Assembly (NCBI GenBank): GCA_035293765.1 | Contig: DATGMF010000088.1 | Coordinates: forward strand, 1-64,000 | From: DASRHT01 sp035293765 | Lineage (GTDB): Bacteria; Chloroflexota; Ktedonobacteria; Ktedonobacterales; Ktedonobacteraceae | DNA: 64,000 bases | Reading direction: 5' to 3' | Notes under the pieces: generated by a model | Seen by the model: the letters and a program-made list of their open reading frames with translations, nothing else | Told to the model about the DNA's origin: nothing | Databases searched by the model: none | Shown here: in pieces, positions 9,190 through 17,488 of the stretch | Numbering within the stretch: the stretch's first letter is position 1 | Layout: each line of letters starts with the position of its first letter | Position numbers and translations under genes: made by a program

Positions 9190-10485
9190 TTAGTCCCCAA
9201 GACGAACGGCACGTATGTGCTGATTAGCCAAAGCCAGTGTCGCCACCGCGAGAACCCAGATACCTCCAAAGGCAAAGAGCGGAACTACCCCCAGCAGATC
9301 TGTGAGCCAACCACCAAGGAGGGCACTGAGCGGGATCAGGAGAACAGCCAGCGCTCCTATCGTGCCGAACAAGCGACCACGATACTCTTCAGGGACTAAA
9401 GCAGGCAACGAAGCTTCAACAGAAATTGTTCCCAGAAGCATACATAACGAGCTCCCAAATTCCAGCAAAACAGTGAACGGGACCGATGTTGAAAACGCCA
9501 CACCAATAGTACATAAACCAGACAACGCCCATCCTATAATAAGTAGACGACCAGCTCCGATGCGCCGTTCGATCAAACCGGCGAGAACTCCACCAAGTAT
9601 AGCCCCAACCACGCTTCCTGCTTCTAAAAGGCCATAGACCTCAGCACCACCATGCAGCCGTTGACGGACTAGAGCGGGAATAAGCGGCCCCATAAATGTT
9701 GCCACATTGATCAAGATAGCGATCAACATAACAGCCCGCAAAAGCGGCTTTTTGGCTATGGTTTTCCACCCCTCCCCAATCGTCGGGAACAGAGATAGAA
9801 TCTCTTGCCAAAAAGAAGAGCGACTTCCATCATCAGGGGAGATAGGTTGCTTCAACGGTAAATGAGCGATGGCAATGCATATGGCAGCACAGGCGAAGGA
9901 AAACGCATCTATCGCCACTGCCCAGGCCGCGCCTACTATGAAGATGACGATCCCGGCAAGGGCACTGCCAATCAGGGAGGCTACTTGTCCGGCAGAAGAT
10001 GACAGACCTGAAGCCGTTGCCATCAGATCCAGGCCGACAATCTCTGGCATAATCGAAAAACGGGCTGGAGAGAGGAAGGTGTTTAACGTATTAATGAGAA
10101 ACACTGTTACAAAGATAAGGGCAGGTGCGGCCATGCCTCTAGCAAGAATGACCGCTGCAACTATCCCTACGACAAGAGCTGACACAGCGTTGGTCATGAC
10201 CATAATGTACTTCCGGTCCCAGCGATCTGCCACTGCTCCTGCGAAAGGACCGAACACAATGCTTGAGATATGCCAAATAACGCTTATCAATGCCGTCTGA
10301 AGTGCTGAACCACTCTGGGCATAAATGACCCACATCACCGCTAAATTAAAAAAGGTGTCACCGAGGGTCGAAATCGTTTGGCCGCTCCATACCAATGTAA
10401 AAGAGCGATTCCGCAAGAGACGAACATAGATCGAATTTTGCCCTGAGAACGGCTTTGATGGCATAGCAAATGGCCAACCTTTCAT
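9190..10485 (-). CDS. MFS transporter, drug/peptide efflux type
   Basis: 431 residues with about 12 hydrophobic segments. The MFS loop 2-3 signature appears as GAVADRWDRKYIM, and the N-terminus (LLRNRSFTLVWSGQTISTLGDTFF) is typical of the macrolide-efflux MefA-like branch. It lies 119 nt downstream of the class III lanthipeptide synthetase on the same strand. No ABC transporter is present in the island, so it is the best candidate for peptide export or self-resistance (inference from position). The start at 10485 lacks a good ribosome binding site; an ATG at 10464 is an alternative. Confidence 0.88.
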   Translation of the reverse strand: MKGWPFAMPSKPFSGQNSIYVRLLRNRSFTLVWSGQTISTLGDTFFNLAVMWVIYAQSGSALQTALISVIWHISSIVFGPFAGAVADRWDRKYIMVMTNAVSALVVGIVAAVILARGMAAPALIFVTVFLINTLNTFLSPARFSIMPEIVGLDLMATASGLSSSAGQVASLIGSALAGIVIFIVGAAWAVAIDAFSFACAAICIAIAHLPLKQPISPDDGSRSSFWQEILSLFPTIGEGWKTIAKKPLLRAVMLIAILINVATFMGPLIPALVRQRLHGGAEVYGLLEAGSVVGAILGGVLAGLIERRIGAGRLLIIGWALSGLCTIGVAFSTSVPFTVLLEFGSSLCMLLGTISVEASLPALVPEEYRGRLFGTIGALAVLLIPLSALLGGWLTDLLGVVPLFAFGGIWVLAVATLALANQHIRAVRLGD

Positions 10486-10604
10486 AACAACTAACAGTGT
10501 AACATATTACTTTTAGTACATCTATAACTTTTTTCGACCAATGTAACGAGGATCAGGCAGGTGGCATATCCTCCCAATACTCACAGAATTGCTGTTTGAA
10601 TCCT

Positions 10605-12116
10605 CTACATATACTTTTCCTGACCTCGGGACACAGGTATGAGATTATCCTGACCTGAACGATCCCAGAGGAGGCGGTCCAATGTGAAATTGAAGTTTCC
10701 TATTCTCTGATCAGCATAAGCGAGGCGATGTAAAAAGAGTGCAATACCTGCCGACCCTGTTCCGAAATCGGTAGAGATACGGAGGAGCTGATCTCCAGGA
10801 AAAGCAACACCCTCAGGTCTCTGCACCTGATACAAAAGCACACTCTTTGCTGCCTCATATGCACGATCTAGATAACCTTTATCGCTAGTAAAATCATAGG
10901 CATCTAAAAGGAAGTTTCCCAGCCCGGAAAGTCCTTGGAACAAGCTAGGATGGACGGTATACTTTCTAAAAGTATCTGGAGCCAACTCTTCGAGAAGGGC
11001 TAAATCATGAGGATTTTTTGTGTAAGCCCAGTAACGAAGCAAAGCGGTTGCGACCCCTGTACTGCCGTTAAGCCAATAGTGAGAGATTACATTCTCAAAA
11101 GAGCCAACAACGCCGCGCGGAAGGCTCAGGATCCCATCTCTCGTTCTTTCAAGAAAGGATAAATCAAAAGCCAACGCTCGCTGACCAGTCTCTAAAAATT
11201 GTTGTTCACTTGTCATAAGACTGAGATAGAGTAGATAAAGTGCAATTCCACTGGCTCCTCTGGTGTAGCCGAGGTGTGTGCGCCCTTCTTTATCAGGCCA
11301 GTAAAACCCACGTTTCTCGTCTTCCTTTTTCGATACAAGAAGCCATTCTCCTACTTCTACAGCTCGATCTAACCATTCTTGGCCTTTTGTTTCTAAGTAC
11401 AAATGAAGACAAGCTAATCCATATCCTGCAGCACCATAAAACACATCAGCGACATCCCAAAGGAGCGGATGATTGTCAATGGAACGCATGATTTGCAGCG
11501 ATATGGTATGAAAACCCAGTTCCCAAAAAGCCCAGCTAATACCTGCTGATCCTATGTAGAGACCAGGTGCATAATCCGCCTGATTGACGGGCTGTTCGAG
11601 CAACCAGGACTGGATCAATTGGGGAACTTCGCCATCAATTTTCGATAGAGCGTAAGCGACCCCTGTTGCGCCATACGCAATACTCAGAGAATTGGTTAGG
11701 AAGCCTAAGAAATCGCCAGGAAACAATCTATCTTTCCGCTGTACATCGGCACTCGCCCGGATATAGCTGGTAATCTTTGGGAGAATTTGATGTATCTCAC
11801 TTTGAGAGAGAGGAGTGCGAGCGGATATGCATGAGAGAGTAGGCGCCTGCTTAATAACCTCTACAATCTGGTGGGGAGCAGGTCGCTCAGAAGCGTCTTC
11901 GCTCAAACATTGCTCAATGAGAGATTGAATCTGTTGTGGAACTCCTAGCTCAATCCCTAGTTCTCGGGTAAATCTTTCTTTTGCTGACGGATCAACATCT
12001 AAAAGCGGATTCATCGTAAACAATGTCCCTAACATGACAGCTCCCAATGCATAGAAGTCATCTTCCTGGCTCCGTTCGCCTTTATGATTTGGGTTTATGA
12101 AGCCAGGAGTTGCCAA
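10605..12116 (-). CDS. LanKC fragment 3: kinase C-lobe and LanC-like cyclase domain
   Basis: 503 residues in the shifted frame. It starts with TPGFINPNHKGE and DDFYALGAVMLGTL (kinase activation segment and C-lobe), then a LanC-like alpha/alpha toroid with GSAGISWAFWELG, GAAGYGLACLHLY, GASGIALYLLYLSL, NGSTGVATALL and GLSGLGNFLLDA repeats. The zinc ligands of class I, II and IV cyclases are absent: WLNGSTG replaces WCYG, and FQGLSG replaces CHG. This places the enzyme in class III rather than class IV. Confidence 0.85.
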   Translation of the reverse strand: MATPGFINPNHKGERSQEDDFYALGAVMLGTLFTMNPLLDVDPSAKERFTRELGIELGVPQQIQSLIEQCLSEDASERPAPHQIVEVIKQAPTLSCISARTPLSQSEIHQILPKITSYIRASADVQRKDRLFPGDFLGFLTNSLSIAYGATGVAYALSKIDGEVPQLIQSWLLEQPVNQADYAPGLYIGSAGISWAFWELGFHTISLQIMRSIDNHPLLWDVADVFYGAAGYGLACLHLYLETKGQEWLDRAVEVGEWLLVSKKEDEKRGFYWPDKEGRTHLGYTRGASGIALYLLYLSLMTSEQQFLETGQRALAFDLSFLERTRDGILSLPRGVVGSFENVISHYWLNGSTGVATALLRYWAYTKNPHDLALLEELAPDTFRKYTVHPSLFQGLSGLGNFLLDAYDFTSDKGYLDRAYEAAKSVLLYQVQRPEGVAFPGDQLLRISTDFGTGSAGIALFLHRLAYADQRIGNFNFTLDRLLWDRSGQDNLIPVSRGQEKYM

Positions 12117-12624
12117 TTGCGTTGGTATCCACCCCTTCTTCCCAAGCAGCCTCTAAATCAATAATGCGCACTTCCCCAGCATTTTCGTTGCTGACAATCA
12201 CATTTTTGATGGAGAGGTCGCCGTAGACAATGCCTCGGCTATGAATCAGCGCGATTCCTTGAGCAAGTTTCGTCCAAAGTATTCGCAATTTGTCAACATA
12301 GACTTTTTTTTGTTGTTGCTCAACCGGATACGGACTAAAAAGCGGATTAGAACTAACGACATATATAGCCAGGTCAGGCCCTGGAACATATTCTTCAACG
12401 AGAAACAGATGTTCCCAATCCTGAAAAAGGTCAATAGGTAGAGGAGTAATGCCCGTGTCTTGGAGCTTTTGCAAAAGCCGATATTCTTTGCGTAAACGGT
12501 CAACAGCATCATGGTTCTCGGCATCAAATGCAGTAGCCGGTCTTGCTTCTTTGATCACAACTGTATTGCCTGTCTCTTGATCGATAGCAAAGTAAACTCC
12601 CCCGCTTACCGAAAATCGGAGCAC
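12082..12624 (-). CDS. LanKC fragment 2: Ser/Thr kinase N- and catalytic lobe
   Basis: The frame remains open upstream to the TAG at 12727. The segment counted here begins at a GTG (12624) that is probably not a true start. Kinase motifs: glycine-rich loop FSVSGGVYFAID, catalytic Lys in VVIKEARPA, catalytic loop IVYGDLSIKNVIV with Asp and Asn, and a DFG equivalent IIDLEAAWE. After VDTNAIG the frame diverges because of the 1-nt insertion and terminates. Confidence 0.8.
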   Translation of the reverse strand: MLRFSVSGGVYFAIDQETGNTVVIKEARPATAFDAENHDAVDRLRKEYRLLQKLQDTGITPLPIDLFQDWEHLFLVEEYVPGPDLAIYVVSSNPLFSPYPVEQQQKKVYVDKLRILWTKLAQGIALIHSRGIVYGDLSIKNVIVSNENAGEVRIIDLEAAWEEGVDTNAIGNSWLHKPKS

Positions 12625-12726
12625 CTGTCGAATAAGATATCGGCCTTCTTTGAGAACCGGCTCTGTTGCATTTCCTTTCTCAGTATCAGAGTCATATAGA
12701 TCATCTATTGCCCAGGAAGGAGGATT

Positions 12727-13323
12727 CTAATAAGGGGCTCGCTGATCTCGAACCAGCTCTCCATCAGGAGAAACAAGCATATGCTGTTTTTCTCCTCGGT
12801 ATGAAAGAACGCTGAAATCATCAATACCGCCATACCGATAGTAGATCACGCGAGAATCCCTAAATCGTCGATCAGAAAGAATATAAGGTCCTGTAAAACG
12901 CTGAAGAGGAAGATAGAGTACCTCTAACAACTCTCGAAAATCCTGTTTATCTTTCGGATAGATTGTAATAAACTTGCCAGCTGCTTCCCTCGGCCAGATT
13001 TTCGATGTTGTAAGAGTAACATAAAAACGATCTAAAGTAAATTTGAACGGCGTTGCTCTTTCTGTACAAGTTGCAGCAACAGCCTGCAGAACTTCTTCGC
13101 AATTGACTGGAGTTGCTGAGATATGGATTTTCCATCCCTGCTTGGGAATACTGATCTCATCAGGGATCACATAGTACCACTTATTATTTCTATACAATCT
13201 CCAAGTTGGAGGAATAACAGCACGCGCTACTTGCAATAATTCACTGGAAGGTTGATAGCGATCAGGCGTCTCATACCATTCACGATGGAATAGACGGAAA
13301 AAGATATGAGGAACGGTGTTCAT
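12727..13323 (-). CDS. LanKC fragment 1: N-terminal phospho-Ser/Thr lyase domain
   Basis: 198 residues ending at the in-frame TAG. Family-typical landmarks are GWKIHISATPVNCEE, GKFITIYPKDKQDF, GPYILSDRRF and VIYYRYGG. In LanKC/LanL enzymes this region forms the OspF-like lyase that removes phosphate. Beyond the TAG the same frame continues with NPPSWAIDD and then the kinase glycine-rich loop without further stops. Confidence 0.85.
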   Translation of the reverse strand: MNTVPHIFFRLFHREWYETPDRYQPSSELLQVARAVIPPTWRLYRNNKWYYVIPDEISIPKQGWKIHISATPVNCEEVLQAVAATCTERATPFKFTLDRFYVTLTTSKIWPREAAGKFITIYPKDKQDFRELLEVLYLPLQRFTGPYILSDRRFRDSRVIYYRYGGIDDFSVLSYRGEKQHMLVSPDGELVRDQRAPY

Positions 13324-13433
13324 TGGTCATGTCCTTCTTTCTTTTAAATCCTTTTTTTACTGATATACTACTTACACCGTTATACCATTTTTCTGCGTGT
13401 AGTTATCAGTTTCACTATACAATATTTGCACAC

Positions 13434-14045
13434 CTAAGAAACATCAGCCCCTTTGATATTAGCCATTCTAGCCTCTCTTAAAAACTTAATGCGAACTTGC
13501 TTCAAGTGCCGCAGAACATCCTCTGGTCTTGAGACAAGGGCATCTTGTTGACAAGAACCTACATCAAAAGTGGGAGATTCGGGTGGGACAATATAATGGC
13601 CATCCTTTTCTAGAGCCTGGATATTCCTTTGAAGAGCTTTACTTTTCCACATGGAAAGATTCATCGCAGGAACAAAAACAATAGGCCCGGTATAGCTGAG
13701 AATACTTGTTGAGAGAAGGTCGTTAGCAATGCCATTTGCGGCCTTTCCAAGAATATCAGCCGTAGCAGGGAAAATTAGGAATAAATCAGCCCATTGGGTT
13801 AATTGGATATGTGGTAACCGATCTACAGACGGAGACTGATCCCAATAATCCATAAACACCCGATCATCTGCAAAAAACTCTACAACTTTAGGACTAACTA
13901 TCTGTGCCGCATTTTGTGTCATAATCACCTTGATATGTTGCGCAAATCCAGCACGAAGATGCTGGAGGTAAATATGTATACTTATAGCATTAATAGAGCT
14001 AGTTACCCCCACGAGCAATTTCTCACATAGTTTTTCCTCGATCAT
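13434..14045 (-). CDS. lanD: LanD/EpiD-type flavoprotein peptidyl-cysteine decarboxylase
   Basis: 203 residues of the homo-oligomeric flavin-containing Cys decarboxylase family. The FMN-binding N-terminus is LLVGVTSSINAI. The catalytic His lies in RLPHIQL (H79). The PAMNxxMW signature is present as PAMNLSMW (126-133), followed by the substrate-recognition region around PPESPTFDVGSC. EpiD-like enzymes oxidatively decarboxylate the C-terminal Cys of a lanthipeptide precursor to an enethiol that is closed to AviCys or avionin. The precursor at 14359-14457 ends in Cys, fitting this chemistry. AAGG precedes the ATG by 9 nt. It lies between precursor and lanKC, same strand. Confidence 0.9.
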   Translation of the reverse strand: MIEEKLCEKLLVGVTSSINAISIHIYLQHLRAGFAQHIKVIMTQNAAQIVSPKVVEFFADDRVFMDYWDQSPSVDRLPHIQLTQWADLFLIFPATADILGKAANGIANDLLSTSILSYTGPIVFVPAMNLSMWKSKALQRNIQALEKDGHYIVPPESPTFDVGSCQQDALVSRPEDVLRHLKQVRIKFLREARMANIKGADVS

Positions 14046-14358
14046 GACAATGTACCTTCTTTCCGTTAGTCGTAGATTATTCTCTATAAAGGGTATCTCT
14101 GTCGATTACCAAATAAGACGGTTCTTACATGATTTAGTGTATGATAGGCTTACATGAATAGAAGTAAGCTTCCTTTTGAGCACAACTCACAGGTTTTTTC
14201 AGACATTACTGAAAAGGTTCCACCAAATCTATGTAAGAGCCGTCCATCTTTCCCAAAATTTCAGGTAGATCAACTAGCAATTGGTCTACGGACGAGATTA
14301 ACTTGTCAGGGCACAGATTCTCAATAACAAGTTATCTGCTAGTTGATCCTTAATATCG
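14046..14358. repeat. 313-nt gap between precursor and lanD, with nested inverted repeats
   Basis: No gene seen. GATCAACTAGCA (14268-14279) and TGCTAGTTGATC (14337-14348) form a perfect 12-bp inverted repeat. Inside it AACTTGT (14300-14306) pairs with ACAAGTT (14327-14333). On the transcript this folds into a long hairpin directly after the precursor stop codon. It could limit read-through into lanD or protect the precursor mRNA. The rest is AT-rich with short direct repeats (CTTACATGA). Confidence 0.6.
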
Positions 14359-14457
14359 TTAGCAGCTTGCGAAGAGGCAAGAACCACTGCTTTGAACTGC
14401 AAATTCAACATCAGGCTCATCAATAACCAGTTTCTGCAGGTTCAGTACACGCTCCAT
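14359..14457 (-). CDS. lanA: Class III lanthipeptide precursor (labionin/avionin type)
   Basis: 32 residues. The N-terminus MERVLNLQKL carries the LxLQ leader motif recognised by class III synthetases. An acidic linker (VIDEPDVEFA) follows, then a core ending SSGSCLFASC. Ser23-x2-Ser26-x4-Ser31-Cys32 fits the labionin/avionin consensus S-x2-S-x(2-5)-S/T-C. The C-terminal Cys suits decarboxylation by the adjacent LanD. Start: AAAGGGGG lies about 8 nt before the ATG at 14457. An upstream in-frame extension to 14571 would run through the tRNA-like element and is rejected. Lanthipeptide LanA genes are often missed because of size. The product ring pattern is inferred, not shown. Confidence 0.82.
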   Translation of the reverse strand: MERVLNLQKLVIDEPDVEFAVQSSGSCLFASC

Positions 14458-14509
14458 TGCTTTTCCCCCTTTCTTCGAGATTTTGATACCGCAACATAGT
14501 AGTTGCGAA

Positions 14510-14586
14510 AGGCGCATCAGGAATCGAACCTTTCTTTCCTTCCTCAATGCAAGGAAAGTGTCTTCAACCACTAGACGACTGCGCCT
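14510..14586 (-). tRNA. tRNA-like element, degenerate, closest to tRNA-Glu
   Basis: The minus strand shows a 7-bp acceptor stem (AGGCGCA with TGCGCCT), a D arm with GTCTAGTGG and AGACA that resembles tRNA-Glu, and a T loop GGTTCGATTCC. The anticodon arm does not fold normally. The best 7-nt loop in register (CTTGCAT) reads TGC with a mismatched closing pair, and the T stem has only 3 good pairs. It is probably a tRNA pseudogene or a diverged special-purpose tRNA. It ends 52 nt upstream of the class III precursor start, same strand. The isotype is unresolved. Confidence 0.5.
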
Positions 14587-14679
14587 GAGAGGATGTCCTT
14601 ACCGCATAGATTCAGCTATCAATAAAATGCCAGTTAAGTAACAATAAGGTGCGTAAGCCACCTCATATCTCAAATGTAG

Positions 14680-14726
14680 TGATAACATTTATCATAAGTA
14701 TAAGCTGTAATGTGGTATAATACCAC
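14680..14726 (+). promoter_or_regulatory. Operator-like palindromes ahead of the XRE/NB-ARC regulator
   Basis: TGATAACATTTATCA (14680-14694) is a 6-bp arm palindrome. GTGGTATAATACCAC (14712-14726) is a 7-bp arm palindrome whose centre contains a good -10 hexamer TATAAT (14716-14721). This is a likely promoter with overlapping operator, possibly autoregulated by the XRE domain of the next gene (inference). Confidence 0.55.
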
Positions 14727-14765
14727 GACAATACAAGACTTTTTTTTGTCTAGATTTTTTGTTCT
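14702..14765 (+). promoter_or_regulatory. Duplicated promoter element, copy 1
   Basis: About 64 bp ending just before the regulator gene. Shared blocks with copy 2 (18933-18997) are CTGTAAT, then ATACCACGACA, then a GAC-T(n)-GTCTAG hairpin, then TTTGTTC, in the same order and spacing on the same strand. This is a candidate common control site for the class I genes and their regulator. Confidence 0.65.
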
Positions 14766-14783
14766 ATGTTAAAAGGAAATGAG

Positions 14784-17348
14784 ATGGCTTCCGAAAAACA
14801 TTTTTTCCGTAAAGCGATCTTTGGAGAACGTTTAGCTCAGGCGCGAACTCGCCTCAAACTCTCACAGGAAGCATTAGCTGAAGCAGTCGGCACCACAGCA
14901 CGTAGCATCAGCCGCTGGGAGCATGATCAGGCAATCCCTCAACAATACTATCGAGAACGTTTGTGTGAAGTGTTGCAGACCACTCCTGAAGCACTTTTTG
15001 CAGAAAACGATGAAAAACAACAAGGTGCTGAAAAGCAGGCTCCTCTTTGGCATGTTCCCTATCCGCGCAATCCTTACTTTACCGGTCGTGAGGATATTCT
15101 GTACCAGCTGCATGAGCGGCTGCACCAGGAACGTCGGATAGCATTAACCCAGCCCCAAATTATGTCCGGTCTGGGAGGAATTGGCAAGACACAAACAGCC
15201 CTGGAATATCTCTATCGGTTTCGTGACAATTACCAGACGGTACTATGGGTTGGAGCGGAAACTCCTGAGATCTTGATGGCGGATTATCGTATGCTGGCTC
15301 ATCTCTTCCAACTGCCAGAGAAAGATAGTTCAAATCACATTCTCTTGAGAGAAGCTGTAAAACGCTGGTTCCATAGTCACACTAACTGGCTGCTTGTCTT
15401 TGATAATGTGGAAGATATGGAGCAGCTTCATATCGTGCTTCCTGACACACGCCAGGGACATATTCTGATCACTACACGTTCTCAGATTGCTGGCTCACTC
15501 GGCTTCCATATTGACCTGCAAAAGATGGAGCCAGCAGAAGGGGCGCTATTTCTCCTACGCCGAGCCAGGTTACTCCCCTCTGATGCAGCTTTAGAAGATG
15601 CTTCGCCTTCGTTGCTTGCCCAGGCGAACACACTAGTTGAACTTTTAGATGGCTTGCCTCTAGCACTTGATCAAGCCGGGGCTTATATTGAAGAGACAGC
15701 ATGTAGTTTGTCTGACTATCTTGAACGCTATGCCACTCGCCGAACTGTTTTGCTTAGCACCCGTGGCACGCTTAGCAGTCATCATCCAGATTCCGTGACG
15801 ACGACCCTTGCCCTTGCAATTCAACAGGTTGAACAGAGATCTCCTGCTGTTGCTGATCTGCTGCGTGTATGTGCATTTTTGCATGCAGAAGCGATTCCTG
15901 AAGAGTTTTTTATTCAGACCGGGGAAGCTCTTAGCATGCGGCTGCAATCGATCTCCAACGACCCCCTTCTGTTGGATGAGGCGATCAGGGAATTACGGCG
16001 GTTTTCTCTAATTTATAGGGACTCAGAAATGAGCACACTTAGTATCCATCGCCTAGTCCAGGCTGTGCTCAAAGATGAGATGAATGAACGTGAGCATAAG
16101 CTGTGGGTAGAGCGCATCATCCAGACCATGCTTCATATCTTTCCAGACTATCGCAATATCTTATCCCATGAAGTTCATAAGCAATCAGGGTATCAAATGC
16201 TTCTTCCCCATGTGCTTTCCTGCACTGCTCATATCGGAGAGCTGAAAATCAACTCGCCAGAAGCGGCGGAACTGCTCTACAGAGTAGCTTATTATGTACA
16301 GTATTTGGGAAATCATGTCCTGGCAGCGTCATTATTGCTACAAGCTTTTGATATTGCTCAACAAGTTTTCGGGAAAGAACATATTACAACAGCATTTTAT
16401 CTTCATGAGCTTGGGCTTATCTCTCTTGGCTTAGGACAGTACATCCGAGCCGAAGAGTATTTACTGAGTGCATTAGCTATCCGCGAGACGGTTCAGGGAC
16501 CAGATCATCTAGACACAGCCGAAACACTTGAGATTCTTGCCAATTTATACGGTTACCAGGGAAAGTATACTCAAGCAATCGTCTCTGCTCAACAAGCCCT
16601 AGCGATTAAGAGACAGATCCTGGGATGGAATCATCACGCAGTAGCACCAACGCTCAATGCTCTAGGATCCGCCCTGATGCACAAAGGTAACGAGCAGCAA
16701 GCAATCGAGTTGATCCAAAAAGCAATTTCTATCTCAAAAAAAGCTCTAGGGGCAGACCATTTCGCCGTTGCAGCGTTCCTCAAAAGCCTGGGACATGTTT
16801 ATCACTTTCAAAAACAATACATACCTGCGTTTGCTGCTTACCAACAAGCTTTACAGATCTTTGAACAAAAATTAGGACCCTATCATCCGTCTATATCTTC
16901 TGTTTTGGTTGCATTAGGCAACGTCTCTTTTGAGTTAAAACAACACCACCAAGCAGAAGCTTTTTATCAAAAGGCTGTGCAGCTATATGAGAAGCACCCT
17001 GCACCAGATCCTTATGAACTTGCTTATGCCCTGACATGTTTAGGAGAACTCTTTATTGCCCAAAATCATCTCCATCTTGCGCGACCTTTTTTGCACCGGG
17101 CTCTTATCAATTTGGGAGAATCCTCATCCCCTTTGAACGAGAAAATAGATTATCAAGAGGTTGTTCGCTGTCTTTTCATTATAGCGGATCACCTGGTCAA
17201 AGAGGGCCATCTAATGTTGGCAGAGAACCGCTATAGGCAAGCGTTGCTCAAGGGAGAAAGTATGCTTGGCTTAGAACACCCTTATACTATCTATTGTCGT
17301 AATCGTCTGGAAATGATTTCTGTTGAGAAAGATCCAGCATACAATTAA
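14784..17348 (+). CDS. XRE-HTH / NB-ARC (STAND) / TPR transcriptional regulator
   Basis: About 854 residues. An N-terminal XRE helix-turn-helix (about 8-70; RLKLSQEALAEAVGTTARSI) is followed by an NB-ARC-like ATPase. That has a P-loop SGLGGIGKTQTA near 129 and a Walker B-like WLLVFDNVEDM, then GLPLALDQAGAYI. The C-terminal half is a run of TPRs spaced about 42 residues with LGxxxxxxG/A-Y helices (GLGQYIRAEEYL, YQGKYTQAIVSA). STAND proteins are signal-triggered switches, and with an HTH they act as regulators in antibiotic clusters. AAAGGA precedes the ATG at 14784; an ATG at 14766 lacks a ribosome binding site. It lies between the class III and class I sets and shares a promoter element with lanC, so it probably controls the island. 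Confidence 0.9.
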   Translation: MASEKHFFRKAIFGERLAQARTRLKLSQEALAEAVGTTARSISRWEHDQAIPQQYYRERLCEVLQTTPEALFAENDEKQQGAEKQAPLWHVPYPRNPYFTGREDILYQLHERLHQERRIALTQPQIMSGLGGIGKTQTALEYLYRFRDNYQTVLWVGAETPEILMADYRMLAHLFQLPEKDSSNHILLREAVKRWFHSHTNWLLVFDNVEDMEQLHIVLPDTRQGHILITTRSQIAGSLGFHIDLQKMEPAEGALFLLRRARLLPSDAALEDASPSLLAQANTLVELLDGLPLALDQAGAYIEETACSLSDYLERYATRRTVLLSTRGTLSSHHPDSVTTTLALAIQQVEQRSPAVADLLRVCAFLHAEAIPEEFFIQTGEALSMRLQSISNDPLLLDEAIRELRRFSLIYRDSEMSTLSIHRLVQAVLKDEMNEREHKLWVERIIQTMLHIFPDYRNILSHEVHKQSGYQMLLPHVLSCTAHIGELKINSPEAAELLYRVAYYVQYLGNHVLAASLLLQAFDIAQQVFGKEHITTAFYLHELGLISLGLGQYIRAEEYLLSALAIRETVQGPDHLDTAETLEILANLYGYQGKYTQAIVSAQQALAIKRQILGWNHHAVAPTLNALGSALMHKGNEQQAIELIQKAISISKKALGADHFAVAAFLKSLGHVYHFQKQYIPAFAAYQQALQIFEQKLGPYHPSISSVLVALGNVSFELKQHHQAEAFYQKAVQLYEKHPAPDPYELAYALTCLGELFIAQNHLHLARPFLHRALINLGESSSPLNEKIDYQEVVRCLFIIADHLVKEGHLMLAENRYRQALLKGESMLGLEHPYTIYCRNRLEMISVEKDPAYN

Positions 17349-17488
17349 CCTGAGTTAAGCCCAGCGGAGAAAGAAGCTATTAATAATCCACACAGAGCAT
17401 CAAAAAATAAAACGGCCTCGCCTTGAGAAAACTTATTGTTTTCATCATGCAAGACCCCTTTATTCCAAACCTCTAAGTAGATATCCCT

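Larger units (their letters stand above)
10605..13323 (-). pseudogene. lanKC: Class III lanthipeptide synthetase LanKC, disrupted by an amber codon and a 1-nt insertion
   Basis: Read together, three consecutive segments give one LanKC of about 905 residues: lyase, kinase, cyclase. The first and second are in the same frame, separated only by TAG at 12727-12729. The second and third are offset by +1: removing one of the two T's at 12110-12111 (plus-strand numbering) restores the kinase motif AIGTPGF and joins them exactly. LanKC phosphorylates Ser/Thr of the precursor, eliminates phosphate and forms (methyl)lanthionine or labionin rings. Both lesions are outside the catalytic motifs, which all look intact, so decay would be recent. 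Sequencing error or a functional split enzyme are alternatives. AAGGAC precedes the ATG at 13323. Flanked by lanD upstream and the MFS gene downstream. Confidence 0.88.

Noticed and set aside
12727..12729. Recoding of the lanKC TAG by a suppressor tRNA or pyrrolysine
   Set aside because: The nearby tRNA-like element has no CTA anticodon in any plausible loop, no pyl genes are visible, and a second frameshift lesion exists in the same gene.
14458..14571. N-terminal extension of the class III precursor to a 70-residue protein
   Set aside because: The extension reads through the tRNA-like element. The ATG at 14457 has an excellent Shine-Dalgarno sequence and the 32-aa form fits class III leaders.
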